The notes beneath the pieces are model-generated. The model saw nothing but the letters and a program-made list of their open reading frames with translations. It was not told where the DNA came from and searched no databases. Position numbers and translations under genes: made by a program. Source: Avena insularis (lineage: Eukaryota; Streptophyta; Magnoliopsida; Poales; Poaceae). Taken from it: DNA of 64,000 bases. This document shows, in pieces, positions 1 through 13,655 of the stretch. How positions within the stretch are numbered: the stretch's first letter is position 1; the number at the start of each line of letters is the position of its first letter. The stretch spans positions 326,840,305 through 326,904,304 of the forward strand of contig CM042689.1 of NCBI GenBank assembly GCA_023614405.1. The letters are read 5' to 3'.

Positions 1-3000
1 CCTTAGTTGCTCAGAGTTGTCCGTAACCGGGGACACGGCTAAGTACTTAGAATTTGATCTTCTGCAGAAGTTGTACACTTTACCCACATGACGCAATCTC
101 GTCTTGACGCCACCAGTGGCCGCTGGATAAGTACACACCAAATGGAGTACCGGCAGATCAAGAATGTGACAAAGTCTTTCCATAGAAGTCCTCCTAATAC
201 ATTATGCTAGCACAACTACCAGGCACCAATGTAAGGATATATTTCCAATACACAATTCTAGTTAACCTGAATAGGTGCCAATGCAAGGATCTTCCACTAT
301 GTAATTGACTAAGCCAGAGCCCATTTAGCATCTGGCTGTACACGGAAGCCATTGTACAAGAAACATGTTCAATCTCCTAGTCCCTAGATGGTTTTCTTCT
401 AGCGCACACATGAAAAAGATAGCCATATATATATGGTTCCCTTTGTTGCCACCTTATTCATAAATGAGTATCCACATTCCACCCAGGTGATTCATTGAGT
501 ACTTGTTTTATTATATAAAACAAATATTTTTACAACACTTCATATAATCATAACATGGTATTCCACCCCAAATCTATAGCAGGGCTAAGCATATTACAAC
601 TACAATGTTTCCACTAAGGTAGATATAAAGTATATCCTAATAGGACATAGCATAGCATAATAACATATTAGCCCTATCATGCATACTACAAAAATTCCAC
701 TAAGTGTATTGAAAATAGTAGGACATGGATGATAGTGCCACTTGCCTTTTAAGTAGAGAATATTGGTTCACTCCTTGATCTTGAAAATATCACACTCTTC
801 AAACTTCACTACAATTCAATCAAGCAAGCAAACAATAAAACAATTCACCACATAAAATAATAAAAACAAGGTAATGCATGCAAGCATGCAAAAGATGGTT
901 TTATTTGGAAAAGTGGTTTCTAGTAGGCTCTAATCATTTTAAAGCTCCTATTGGTTATTTACAAAAGTGGTAAAACCATTTCAATTTAGGTTGGTGAAAA
1001 TGGCCATTTAAATCATTTTTGTTTTGCTCAAATGATTTATATCAAAGTAATATTTTGTAGTGTTAGTCAAATATATTTTTAAACACAAATGTTAGTGTTT
1101 ATGGTAAAAGTGTTTTAATATTAATCCATTTGCAAAAGGTTTCATCCAAACTCCATTTTTAATTCAAAGCAATATTTTTATTTGCTAGAAATGCCTTTAA
1201 CAAAGTAATATTTTACTAAGGTTCATCAAAATATGTTTTCAAATCCCAAAACTTGGTGATTAGGGTCAGAGAGTTTAAATCACATCATTTTCCAAAGGTT
1301 TTACTCAAAAGCATTTTTAACACATAAACAATATTTTTATTTAACTAGAAATGTTCTTATTCAAAGATTTATTCTTTAGTATCACAAAATATGTTTTTAA
1401 ATCCACAAATTGGTTTCTATGGTCAGTAGGATCAAAACAAACCATTTGCCAAAGGTTTTGCTCAAAAATCATTTCTAGAATAATTTTTATATTCAAAATA
1501 AGCCTAAATAAGTTTCTGCATAAACAACCAATTTTACAAAAGCAAAATACTAAACAAAGTGCATGGTTGGAAAGTTCATATTTTTCTAAATCCAGTGATA
1601 TAAAATTTGTAAAATTTGGACGTGTGGATTAAAAGTTATGAATTTTACAAGTTCAAACATCTAATAGAACATTTTCTATTTTTAAATCGAAATTAGTGCC
1701 ACGCGTCTTAATCTTACTGGTCCATACCACTTCGGGTGGATCGAGCTGCGCAGGCCGTCAGATCTAACTTAATCGCACGGATCATATTACTCGATAACGC
1801 TTCGTTATATGATCTATCCTAACCACTGGATCTACATCCAACGGACGAGGTCGCTTTGGCCATGGGTGGCGGTCTTTGGCGGCACGGGTGACGGCGCCTT
1901 TCGGGCACGGTGGTTGCCGACGAACCAGGAAGCGTGGGAGAGGGAGAGGATGCTCACAGATTCGCCGGGAAGCGCTGATGCTCGAGGTGGGGTCAGTTCA
2001 TCGAGGGGCGCTCGGGGGTAGCGGCGATTGCTCGGCGGAGATGGCGTCGGCGTCGGGTTTGTCTGGTCGTTGTCGGAGGCGAGGCTACAGGTCATGCTGA
2101 GGCAAACGGAAGGGGCGTTAGACGCGGGCGAGTGTGGAGATCATGGGAGCATCATTGAGAGGGACAAGGGCGGACGGAAACTACCTGGAGAGTTCGCCGG
2201 AGTTGAAGACGTTCTCGGTGGCGCTCGGGTGATGTCGAAACCGAGCTTCTAGCACGCGCGCGGGTGAGCTGAGGCTATGGGGAGGTGCGCCTGGCGATGG
2301 GGAATAATCTAGTGGGTGCCAGGGAGTGGGAGGTGGCCGGAGTTGCCGGGATTTCGCCGGAGTAGCTCGTCGTGGCACTGGTGTTCGAGCTTGCGACTGA
2401 GGCAGCCTGGTGGCCGAGAGGAGATAGCGCATGGGGGAAAAGAGAGAGGAGGGCAAGGCGTTTAAGTGTGCGTGGTCTCTAGAGGAATTTACTTTGCCAT
2501 TTACTCGAATTTACGAGGATTGAATCATGACAGAGACGACGAGGTGTGATGGGGGGAACGGTCGCGAGTTGATGACGGTGAGGTGGCCAGTGGGTCCCGT
2601 TCGTCAGCGAGGTGAGTGGGGTTAGGTGGGGTTGCAGCGTCAGTGACTTTGCGGGTGTGCTGTTAGGTGAAAAACGTTTCGGGGAGAGGGGAAGAAGTGG
2701 GCTGCGCTGCTAGGCTGGACTATTTGAATTCAAACCTTAACCAAACTTGAGTATATTTTTAATACTGTTTATTAACATATTCCAAGTCCATTTTAGAATA
2801 TTTCTTTTATTCTTTTAGGGTCTATTATTAATTTTAAAAATAGACATTTGTCTTTATTTCAAATAGGTTTTAAATATGTTTTAAAACTCTATTTGAATTC
2901 TAAATTTTACCAAACCTTTTTCAGTAGATTTTATTTATTCAAAATAATTTCACTTTGAATTATTATTTAAAATACTTTAATATGTTTTAATGTTCATTTA

Positions 3001-3416
3001 AATTGGGAAAATGTCTTTATTTAAATAGATTTGGATATTAATAAATCCTTATGATTTTATTTAAATAATCCTTTATTCTTTTTATTAAACAAAAAATCTT
3101 TCATTTCATTTGTTTGGCCAAGATTTAATTTGGCATTTTAAAATAGTCCTTATTTATTTATTTATTTCTTCCTTGCTCATAAAATCCATATATTTTTATT
3201 TAAAGATCCAAAAATGTTGATTCCAACTTTTTATAATTTTATTTAATATTTGTTTATCTTTTTAAATCCCTTTAGGATTCTATTTGATCAAAATAGGTTT
3301 TTTGATGTTTCCATTTGGAATCAAAAATTTCTTTTCACCCTAAATTTCAACAATTATTTATTTTGTTTATTTATTTTTTTCACATTTCAAAATTTGGAAA
3401 ATTTTGGGATGTGACA
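1..3416 (-). mobile_element. Partial gypsy-like LTR sequence, interrupts the 5' LTR of element I
   Basis: No protein domain is visible. The stretch alternates AT-rich blocks (about 440-1680 and 2720-3400) with a GC-rich block (about 1740-2700), a pattern seen in long gypsy LTRs. Its right edge ends GGGATGTGACA at 3416, a typical LTR terminus (TGTCACATCCC on the minus strand). Immediately after it, sequence homologous to 33735 onward begins part-way through a LTR, so this block was inserted into the 5' LTR of element I. The other end lies left of the window, so length, target duplication and coding part cannot be seen. Minus orientation is a weak inference from the leader-like GC-rich block. 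Short ORFs here look like chance. Confidence 0.5.
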
Positions 3417-4626
3417 AGTAACTTGTGTTTGATTTACCGGAGCTTCTGGTTGAGCACCGGAAGTTTCCGTGGTGCGCGAATCTGGCCCAAACGGGTAGAT
3501 TTCTCTTACCATTTTTAAGGGACCCCTATTCCCTATTGTTTCCCCAACTTTTGAGGCCATTTTTGCTAGCTCTTCCACTCTCTCTCCTCCATTGTTAACC
3601 TTCAAAATCTTGCCCTCTTCCCCTTCTCCCTCCCATGATTCATGCATCTCTTTGAGGGATTTGAGAGAGGAGATCTAGATCTACAATCCCACCAAATGAA
3701 ATCCCTTCTTTGTGAAGGAATCATTGGGATCTAGATCTTGGAGAGTTTTGTGTTCTCCTCTTGTGTTCTTCCTCCCTTATTGCCCCAATAGCTTTTGTAG
3801 CTTTGTTGGAATTTGGGAGTGAAGGACTTGCCCTTGCATTTCTTGCATAGGTTTGAGTTCTCCTTGGAGATTTGGCAGGTACAAGCTTGTGGGCTTGTTA
3901 CTCTTGGGTTCTTGGAACCCTAGACAGTTGTGTGGTTGGGTTGTTGACCTTTTGTGGTCTTGATGATCTTTTGTGGTCTTGTAGCCTTTTGTGGCTTTGT
4001 TGGCCTTTTGTGGTGTTGTAGCCTTTTGTGGCTTTGTTGTTGGGAGCCTCCAATTGAGTTGTGGATATAGCCCTAATCTTGTACGTGTTCGGTGACTTCC
4101 CTCAAGAGTCCCATAGTGGAGCGAGTGCCCGCCTTTTGTGGTGCGCACTTGGGAGAATAGGGTGAGCCTTTTGTGGCATCGGTGAGTTGCGTGCTTTCGC
4201 ATCCGGGGTGAGGCCTTGTGTGGCGTTGGGTGAGCATCAAGCCACCACACCTCAAGGTGAGCCATTTGTGGCGTTTGGAGAGCATTGCGCCATTGCACCT
4301 CTCCAACGGATACATATCTTCTTTGGAAGTGAACTTCGGGAAACAAATCTTCGTCTCCACGTCCATCGGTTATCTCTCAACCGAGCCCTTTTCTTATGCA
4401 CTTTACTTTGTGATAGCCATCATGCTTGAAATTTTTATATTTTGCTATCACCTTGTTTCTTGTATTGCTTAGCATAGGTTGTTGGTGCACTTAGGGTGAA
4501 CCTAGTGGTTAGGTTTTGTGCTTAGTAAATTAAACGTTAGTTTTATTCCGCATTTATTTGAATCTAAGCCATAATAATTTTAAAAGCATATTCACCCCCC
4601 TCTAGGCAGCGTCCTTTGGTCTTTCA
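3417..4626 (+). repeat. 5' LTR of element I (3' portion only)
   Basis: This segment is collinear with 33735-34939, the 3' part of the downstream LTR. It ends CTTTCA at 4626, directly followed by a tRNA-Met-type primer binding site. The first roughly 1.17 kb of the LTR lies left of the window, beyond the block that interrupts it at 3416. The two LTR copies differ by scattered substitutions and small indels. Confidence 0.88.
3948..4042 (+). repeat. Short tandem repeat inside LTR, core CTTTTGTGG
   Basis: The motif CTTTTGTGG recurs every 18-24 bases (about five close copies), and further TTTTGTGG copies follow to about 4270. The same array is present in the 3' LTR at about 34266-34360, so it belongs to the LTR and predates this insertion. 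Confidence 0.75.
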
Positions 4627-4627
4627 A

Positions 4628-4640
4628 TTGGTATCAGAGC
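4628..4640 (+). other. Primer binding site of element I (tRNA-Met)
   Basis: TTGGTATCAGAGC lies one base after the LTR end and is complementary to the 3' end of plant initiator tRNA-Met. It fixes the element as plus-strand and marks the start of the internal domain. Confidence 0.88.
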
Positions 4641-4681
4641 GAGGTATCTCGCTTTTAGGCTTCACCGCCTCAAGAGTAAAG

Positions 4682-6943
4682 ATGTCTCCTAGGGGTTTAG
4701 TGCACTCTCACACATTTACATTCGATGGCAAAAATTATGATGTTTGGCGTATTCGCATGCTTAGTCATTTCCGGGTCATTGACCCAAATATTGAGCGGAT
4801 TCTAGATATGGGCTTGTCTCCTCCTAAGGATCCCCAAAATCTATCTTTGGAGGAGGAGAAAAACTCTTATCTCGAAGCTCAAGCATCTAAGTTGCTTGTT
4901 AATGTTGTGAGCTTTTTAGTTCTTTCTTCAATCATGCATTTTCGGAATGCTCATGATATTTGTACCAAGATTCAAGCAAAATATGATGTGTCCAAGACTA
5001 ATGAGGATGATTGTGTTCCCTCCACCTCCGGCCGTGATGAGTTCTCATCTTCTTCCACTTCACCAACATATGAGTTATCTCAAGGTAATGATACGGTGAG
5101 TGGTGATAGAACTTGCAATGTAGATAGTGAGATTTCCATTCATAATCCTTTGTCTCTATCTCATTGCAATGTTGTATCTTTGGGCATGAACACTTGTAGG
5201 ACCACATGTGATTTACATCCTAGTGTTGATTTCCCTTGCATATCATGTAGAAATGCCTTGAATATGTCTCATGATGATATGCTTGCTTTGCCTTGTTGCC
5301 ATGATAAATGTGCTTCTATTTCCTCTAGTACTTGTGTTGCTAACCATGTAGATTAAATTGATGAATGTGTGGGCCAAGGCAAGGTTGCCATTGGAGCTTC
5401 ATGTGTTCCCCCATCATCATCTTATCCCAATTTTCACTTGTGCCTCATGGCTAAGGGTTCAAAGGTAACCTCTCCTTTGGATCCCAATATATCTCATGAT
5501 GATGTGAATGTTGATCATGATGAAGTATATGATGATGTTGCTTCTTTAAAATAGAAGGTGGGATAGTCCTTCGTGCTATTCATCCAAAAAATGCTTTCTC
5601 TACTTTCATTGAGATATTAACCTATTCTATAGAAAGTAGGTAACTTATTGATGAGCATAAGGATACTATTGACAAAATGGGTAGTCTTGAGCGTGAGTAT
5701 GCTAATGACATTGCCAACCTAAATGAAGCTCTTGAAGAGGAACAAACCACTAATGAATCTCTTGAGGAGACCTTTGCTCTAGAGCTATCTAGAGTGAAGA
5801 AATCTCATGATAGAGATTTTGAGGTGGCAAGTGCCCTTCAAAGTAAAAATGATGAACTCGAAGTTGCTTATGCCAAACTCCTTAAGGATTTTGAGCACCT
5901 CAACAATGGCTCTAGGGTGATCAAGGGTGAGCTCATCAAACTCACCGAGTCACATGAGCAACTTAAAGCTTCTTATTCTAAAGAGCTTTCCAAGTAGCCA
6001 TCACCTCTTGCATTAAATGATGATGCTTGTGCTACTAACTCTATTTCTTGTGAAGCATCTATCTTGAAGGAGAACGTTGAGCTAAAGGCTCAACTTGCTT
6101 TGCTAACTATAAACTATGGGAAAATAGAAGAAAGGCATGCCAAGCTCTCAAGCTCGCATGAGGATCTTCTAGTATCCCATGGTAGGCTAAGGTTATCTCA
6201 TGAGGCCATTGTGTCAAAGGTAACATCTAGTGGGCCTCATGTGGACATTAGCACTATATCTACTCCAAATGTTATATTGCCATGTGCTAGTCCTTGTAAT
6301 TCATCCTCTCATAACCATGCTATATCTTGTGATGAATTGCATTCCTTGCCTTGTTGCTCTAACAATGAAGCATCTACTTTCTCTAGTATTGTTGTTGATA
6401 CTAATCATGTAGAGGAAATCAAAGAGCTCAAGGCTCAAGTCATTTCTTTGAAGAATGACTTGAAAAGGTGTCATGAAGGGAAGACCACACTCAAGAACAT
6501 GTTGAGTGTGCGATCACCACCAAGTGACAAGATTGGGCTTGGATTCAACTCCAACATCAAGAACAAGCCCACTAACGTGATGAAGCACAAGGGAAACAAG
6601 AAGAAGGGCCAAGGACAAGTGAAGAATCCAGCCAACATTGTGTGCTTCAAGTGCAAGGAAGAAGGGCATCATGTGAGCGATTGCCCATTGAGAAAGAAGC
6701 CTCTTAGTGAGAAGCAACGAGGGAAGCGGCCTCAAGATCCTCCACAAGCTCAAGATGGGCCACTTCCCAAGAAGCCTCAAGCTCTTATTCATGGTGCAGC
6801 TCCTCCCAAGAAGAAAGATGGCAAGAGAAGAACTTGCTACATATGTCGTGAGAAGGGGCACCTTTCTTCCCCATGCACCATGGGTAACTCCTCATCCCAT
6901 CCTATCTTGATTGATGATGCTTATTCACTTCGTAAGGATGAGG
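4682..6943 (+). pseudogene. gag-like polyprotein of element I, part 1 (broken)
   Basis: The start ATG at 4682 lies 41 bases after the primer binding site. The N-terminus resembles the copia-type gag domain (FDGKNYDVWRIRM, DUF4219/UBN2-like). A Ser/Cys-rich middle and a Glu/Lys-rich coiled-coil stretch (about 5680-6480) follow. Near the C-terminus are two CCHC zinc knuckles, CFKCKEEGHHVSDC (about 6643-6684) and CYICREKGHLSSPC (about 6835-6876), with a Lys-rich linker. Damage: in-frame TAA at about 5354, TAG at about 5552, a frame change between about 5555 and 5676, and TAG at 5995-5997. The frame is cut at 6943 by the copia insertion and resumes after it at 15313. The product would be a nucleic-acid-binding capsid-like protein. 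No protease, RT or integrase follows. Confidence 0.75.
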
Positions 6944-8595
6944 TGTAGGGTTTGCAACATAGAAAACAAAAAATTTCCTACGATGGGAACTATGTACCAA
7001 GATCTATCTACTAGATACAAACAACGGGCGTATGTATATCCATAGAGAACATACCCTTGAAGACCGACAAAGCTTAACGAGTTCGACTCGTGGTTGATGT
7101 AGACGATCTCTTGCCGACTCAAGATCGAGAGGAAGTCCTAGTGCCGCAAATCAGCAGCACATCCGTGCTCGCACACACGTCCGAGGCACCGAGCAACCTC
7201 CGCCTCCTCGCTCCAGCGATGCAGCGGAAGCACAACTCTTTCTTGCCGAATAGCCACCGGGAACATGTATCTCGCTAGTCCGAGACCATGGGGGATAAAT
7301 TCTAGAGGGGGAGAGAGATCCTTCACGAGGAGGTGTGAGTGAGAAGTGAGGAGAGGGGTGCCTTTTATAGGAGGAGGGGGCACCCAAGGGGGTGGCCGCC
7401 GGCCATGGGGGATGCCCCCTCCCCTCCTTAATTCATGTGGGTGGACACTCCACTCACAAAAACCCATTCAAATCCCTCCACTCAAAATCCCACTCAAACT
7501 TGCTATTAAATTTCCACCAAATTTAATGCAAACTCTCATTAAATAAAACTCTTTTATTTATTCAGAATTTTGTCAATTACTTTAATGACAAACATTCACA
7601 TATAACCCCTTGCTAGAATTCTATTTCACATGCATAACCTCTTTATGCAATTTCACCCGAAAACCTGTTTCGATATCTAGTGAAATAAATTCCTGCGCTT
7701 GTTTATTCTTTCGGTATGAAACTTTTTCTCCAATTGGATGTCGGTGTCTCTTAAGTGTGTCACCCTACAGTTCGTGAATAATGCGGACATGATCGATACC
7801 CCTCTCGGATCAATAATCAGAAGCGGGATCTGGAGACCCATACTGACTCCCACACATTCAACGATGACTTTCTTGTGATCGTCGGAACCTTTTACGCTCG
7901 TATCTTAATCCCTTTTTTTCGCGATATATTACATGTCCGAGATTCGATCATCGATATCTCCATACCTAGTTTGATCTTGTTACTAACATGCACTCTTTTC
8001 TTGTTCCTGTGATATAACATTCTAGTGATCAAATCACTTGCTTGCAAGCTAACCAATGTGATATCACCGAGAGGGCCCAGAGTATATCTATCCGTCATCG
8101 AGATGAACAAATTCCACTCTCAGTCCATGGGCCTCAACATAACACTTTATTAGTCCTAAACCCATCTTTATTATCACCCTGTTACGGTGTGACGTTTGAT
8201 GTTATCAAGAAACTCTTCCGGTGTTAGTGATTGACATGATCTCATGGTATAAGGATTAGGATCACTTCGTATGTTGTTATAGCAATATAAATTAAATGAC
8301 TTTGATCGTAATGCTATACTTCGGATGAATGTTCATCACACCATTACACTAATGTTGTGATCCCGTTATTGACAACATCCAATGTCTATGATTAGGAAAA
8401 CTTGATCATCTTGTTAATCAACGAGCTAGTTTATGAGAGAGGCATAACTAGGAACTTTCTGTTTGTTTATTAAACACATATGTATTAATGTTTCCGTATT
8501 AATACAATTATAGCATGCAAAATAAACATCTATCATATACCTTGAATACACATAATAAACACTTTATCATTGCCTCTTAGGGCATATTCCCTTCA
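6944..8595 (-). repeat. 3' LTR of the copia element
   Basis: It starts TGTAGGG and ends CCCTTCA on the plus strand (minus: TGAAGGG to CCTACA). It is collinear over its full length with 13656-15307, with scattered substitutions visible from the first bases. Short ORFs inside it (for example 7138-7467) recur in the other LTR and are not genes. Confidence 0.94.
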
Positions 8596-8612
8596 GTCTC
8601 CCACTTGCACTC
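8596..8612 (-). other. Polypurine tract of the copia element
   Basis: On the minus strand this reads CAAGTGGGAGAC directly against the LTR start, the expected plus-strand priming site for this copia lineage. Confidence 0.8.
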
Positions 8613-8627
8613 GAGACAATAATCTAG

Positions 8628-11600
8628 TTACATAGTGATGAATCTAACACCCATTGAGTTCTGGTGTTGATCATGTTTTGCTCTAGGGAGAGTTTTAGTC
8701 AACGGATCTGCTACATTGAGATCCATGTGTACTTTACAAATCTTTATATCTCCATCTTTGAAATGCTCGCGGATGGAGTGAAACCGGCGTTTAATATGCT
8801 TGGAATGCTTGTGAGACCTTGGCTCTTTGGCATTAGCAATGGCACCATTGTTGTCACAATAGATCACCATTGGGTCCAACGCGTTTGCAACCACTCCTAG
8901 TTCGGATATGATCTCCTTCATCCAAACCGCTTCCTGAGCCGCTTCCGAAGCAGCAACATATTTGGCCTCCGTTGTTGATCCCACCACCACTGGTTGTTTG
9001 GAGCTCCTCCAACTAACCGCTCCGCCATTCATGAGAAATACATATCCGGATTGAGACTTAGAGTCATCCGGTCGGTGTCAAAGCTTGCGTCAACATAACA
9101 CTTAGCGACGAGCTCTTCTTCACCTCCGTATACAAGAAACATATCCTTAGTTCTTCGTAAGTACTTAAGGATATTCTTGACCGCTATCCAGTGTTCTAAA
9201 CCTGGATCCGATTGGTACCTACTAGTCAAACTAATAGCATGTGCCACATCTGGTGTTGTAAATATCATTGCGTACATTATAGAGCCTATGGCTGAAGCAT
9301 AGGGGATTTTATCCATTATCTCTCTTTCTTCCGCCGTAGCCGGACTTTGAGTCTTACTCAATGTCTTGCCTTGCAACATAGGTAAGAACCCCTTCTTACT
9401 TCCGTCCATTTTAAACTTCTTTAAAATCTTATCAAGGTATGTACTTTGCGATAGCCCTATTAGGCGTCTAGATCTATCTCTATAGATCTTTATGCCTAAT
9501 ATGTATGACACTTCACCTAGGTCCTTCATTGAAAATTTGTTGTTTAGATAACTTTTAACACTATTTAAAAGATCTATATCATTTCCGATCAATAATATGT
9601 CATCCACATATAATATCAGAAATGCCACATTGCTCCCACTCACTTTCTTGTAAATCCAAGCTTCTCCATAAGTTTGGACAAATCCAAACTCTTTGATCAC
9701 CTCATCAAAGCAGAGATTCCAACTTCGTGATGCTTGCTTCAATCCATAGATGGATCGCTGAAGCTTGCACACCTTGTTAGCATCCTTAGGATCGACAAAA
9801 CCCTTTGGTTGTATCATATACAACTCTTCTTCAATATTACCATTGAGAAACGCGGTTTTGACATCCATATGCCATATCTCATAATCAAAATATGCACCAA
9901 TTGCTAACATAATCCTAACTGACTTTAGCATCGCTACAGGAGAGAATGTCTCATCGTAGTCAACTCCTTGAATTTGTCGAAAACCCTTTGCGACAAGTCG
10001 AGCTTTATAGACGGTCACATTACCATCAACATCAGTTTTCCTTTTGAAAATCCATTTGTTCTCCACGGCCTTTCGGTCATGAGGTAAGTCTACCTAGTTC
10101 CAAACTTGATTTTCATACATGGATTCCATCTCGGATTTCATGGCTTCTAACCATTTGTTGGAATCCGGGCTCATCATCGCTTCTTCATACTTCGCAGGGT
10201 CATCATTTTCATCAACCATGAAATTCATGACAAGATTTCCGTACAGCTCGGGAGCTGCACGCGTCCTGCTAGACCTACAAGGTTCGGTAGTATTCTCTTT
10301 CGGAGTTTCATGATCATTATCATTAGTTCCCTCTTCAACTGGTGAAGCCAACTCCGGAACTAGTTCCGGCGCTGCGCTACTCGCCATACTTTGAAAAGAA
10401 GGTTCAATAACCTCGAGTTCTACCTTCCGACTACTCACACCTTTCGCGAGAAACTCTTTCTCTAGAAAGAATCCATTCTTGGCAACAAAAAACTTGCCCT
10501 CGGATCTGTGATAGAAGGAATACCCAATAGTTTCCTTAGGGTATCCTATGAAGACACATTTTTCCGCTTTGGGTTCGAGTTTATCTGGTTGAAGTTTCTT
10601 CACATAAACATCGCATCCCCAAACTTTAAGAAATGACATCTTAGGTTTGTTTCCAAACCACAATTCATACGGTGTCTTTTCAACGGATTTAGATGGTGCC
10701 CGATTTAAAGTGAATGCAGCAGTTTCTAGTGCATAACCCCAAAATGACAACGACAAGTCCGTCAGAGACATCATAGATCGAACCATATCCAATAAAGTAC
10801 GATTACGACGTTCTGACACACCATTTCTCTGTGGTGTTCCGACAGGTGTGAGTTGTGAAACAATTCCACACTCTTTCATGTGAGTGCTAAACTCGTAACT
10901 TAGATACTCACCTCCACGGTCGGACCGTAGAAATTTGATCTTTCTATTATGATGATTTTCCACTTCATTCTGAAATTCCTTGAACTTTTCAAAGGTTTTA
11001 GACTTATTCTTCATCAAGTAGATATAACCGTATCTACTCAAATCATCCGTGAAAGTAACAAAATAATGATATCCACCTTGCGCTGACACACTCATTGGAC
11101 CACATACATCAGAATGTATGATTTCCAATAAATATGTCGCCCGTTCCATTGAACCGGAAAACGGCGTTCTAGTCATCTTGCCCATAAGGCATGGCTCACA
11201 TGTATCAAATGATTCAAAATCAAGTGGTTCTAAAAGTCCATCCGAATGGAGCTTCTTCATGCGTTTAGTGCCAATATGACCTAGACGGCAGTGCCACATA
11301 TATGCGGATATATCATCATTAAGTTTAATCCTTTTAGCATCAACATTATGAATATGTGTAACATTATCATCGAGATCTAATAGAAATAAACCATTCATCA
11401 TCGGTGCATGACCATAAAAGATTTCATTCATATAAATAGAACAACCATTGTTCTCGGATTTAAATGAATAACCACTTCGCATCAAACACGATCTAGATAC
11501 AATGTTCATGCTCAGTGTAGGCACCAGATAACAATTATTCAAGTTTATAACTAATCTCGATGGCAAATGGAGAGGTAGCGTTTCGACGTCGATCACATCA

Positions 11601-12601
11601 ACGCTTGATCCATTGCTAACACGCATCTTGACCTCACCCCTTGATAGCGGTCGCTTGTTCCGCAACCCCTGATTCGAGTTACAAATATTAGCAACTGAAC
11701 CGGTATCAAATACCCAGGTGCTACTGCGAGCACTAGTCAAGTACACATCAATAACATGTATATCATATATACCTTTGTTTGCCTTGCCGGCCTTCTTGTC
11801 TGCCAAATACTTGGGGCAGTTGCGCTTCCAGTGGCCAGTCCCCTTATAATAGTAACACTCGGTATCAGACTTAGGTCCAACTCGGGGTTTCTTTTCAGGC
11901 ACGGAAACTGGCTTGCCGCCCTTACTTCCCTTTCGTTTTCCCTTCTTGTCTTTCTTGAAACCAGTGTTCTTATTGATCATCAACACTTGATGTTCCTTTT
12001 TGATCTCCACTTCTGTAGTTTTAAGCATTGACACAAGCTCGGGGAGAGACTTCTTCATGCCTTGCATATTATAGTTCATCACAAAGCTCTTATAGCTAGG
12101 TGGCAGAGACTGCAGAACACGATAGATGCCTAAGTCAATGGGAATCGATATTCCCAAGGACACAAGCTTATCGGCGTAACCCGACATCTTGAGTACATGC
12201 TCACTAACGGAGTCGTGCTCTTCCATCATGCAGCTAAAGAACTTTTCTGAAGCATTGTAGCTCTCTACAGCAGCATGTGTGTCGAAAATCATTTTCAACT
12301 CACCCATTGTATCAAATGCATTGCCGTTTTCGAAACGCTTTCGAAGTTCTGGCTCTAGCCCATACAATATGCCGCAATGAACTAAGTTGTGGTCCTCCTG
12401 ATGAGTCTAATAGACATTCTTCTCCTCGTTAGGGGCATCCTCGAAAGGTGGGGGGCCTAGTGGCGCTTCTAGCACATAATGCTTTTGTGCAGCAAAGAGG
12501 AGAATCCTCAATTTCATGGCCCATTCGGTAAAGTTGCTACCGTTCATTGCAAGTTTCTCTTTCTCCATGAACACATTGAAATTAAAAGCAGGTGGTGCCA
12601 T
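8628..12601 (-). pseudogene. copia gag-pol polyprotein (two stops, one frameshift)
   Basis: One frame runs from ATG at 12601 (MAPPAFNFNVFMEKEK) leftward. Domains in order: gag; a zinc knuckle reading CYYYKGTGHWKRNC (about 11820-11865), in which the second Cys of the usual CX2C is Tyr; protease with WVFDTG (about 11690-11725); integrase with an HHCC finger (about 11150-11300) and catalytic Asp (IHSDVCGP), Asp (RSDRGGEY) and Glu (NGVSERRNRT); reverse transcriptase with YVDD (about 9596-9620); and RNase H ending in ADPLTKTLPRAKH. Breaks: TAG at 12407-12409, TAG at 10094-10096 after VWN, and one missing base near 9065 that shifts the last 135 codons into another frame. The frame is otherwise open. 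Confidence 0.9.
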
Positions 12602-13641
12602 TTACAACAGAATTTGTAAAGTTTAGACTAAGTTTATGATAGATTGAGTTCAAATAATCCATATTACGAATGAACTTCCACTCAAAAACAACATCCCTTG
12701 TGTCCTTTTGGTGATTACATGAACCAAATCCACTATACCAAGTCCGATCATCACGTGAGTCGGTATAGCTTCAAAGGCGAGCATCAAATGGGCATCATAT
12801 CTACTATATGACTCATGCTTAACCGTTCGGTCCATGTTCCGAGGCCATGTCTGTACATGCTAGGATCTCCAAGTAAGAAGCTTAGTATTCGCTCGTGTAA
12901 CTGTCTTACACCTGAAATATGGTCGTGGATTCAAGAACACCCGATCATCACGTGATGTCTTGGAGCGACGAAAACATAATCGGTGCATACTAAAGGAAGA
13001 ACACATTCTTATCTTGATATTTAAATGAGGGATCATCTTATTATGCTAATAAAATGCCAAACAAGCAATATAAGATGCTATCAAACATCACATGTTTATT
13101 AGTGAAATGATATGGTTTCCGCATATGATCTCTATCATGTGCATCGTGGTATGATCACTATCATATCTATGCGTGTAAGGCCAAGGTCTATGGAACTTAC
13201 ACGTATGTGTGTTGTAAGAGTATCATCTCATACTTCTACTTACAACACCACCATATCATAACACTAGCCCAGCAACAATCTAAACTAGACGCCTCTAATT
13301 TATCCATTGCAAGTTTTACGTGGCTTAGGGATTTCGAGATAGAACCGTTCATACCTACGAACATGAACCACAACGAGGATAACCAAATTGTTGACAACTC
13401 GTTGCAAAATAGATATTGACTATAGTAGGAGAGACAGACACCCTCTAGCCACTTATGCAAACTAGTTGCATGTCAAGCGTGGAACAGGTCTCATGTGCAA
13501 GGACATGTAAAGTTTGTCCGGACCGCTTCATCCCACTATGCCACCAATATCCAAAATTACAACTAAGGGGCAACAACATGATCATCATCGCCCACATACT
13601 CATATGTGTACTACCAGTGTAAAGCATCTACGCATAGATCC
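12602..13641 (-). other. Untranslated leader of the copia element
   Basis: About 1 kb lies between the primer site and the gag ATG. It has no long frame. Part of it resembles the equivalent leader of the second copia element (about 45990-47150), with phrases such as CCGATCATCAC and TGTACATGCTAGG shared, so the two elements are related outside the coding region too. Confidence 0.7.
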
Positions 13642-13655
13642 GGCTTTGATACCAC
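13642..13655 (-). other. Primer binding site of the copia element
   Basis: The minus strand reads TGGTATCAAAGCC next to the LTR end, matching initiator tRNA-Met with one difference from the usual TGGTATCAGAGC. It defines 13656-15307 as the 5' LTR. Confidence 0.85.

Noticed and set aside
1809..2456. Overlapping ORFs in the GC-rich block of the leftmost LTR sequence
   Set aside because: They overlap on both strands, have no domain and sit in non-coding LTR-like sequence.
3777..4366. 189-residue minus-strand ORF rich in Lys/Thr
   Set aside because: It is a translation of the CTTTTGTGG repeat in the LTR; the other LTR gives a similar broken version.
7138..7467. ORF in the copia LTR
   Set aside because: It recurs at 13850-14194 in the other LTR; it is LTR sequence and has no known domain.
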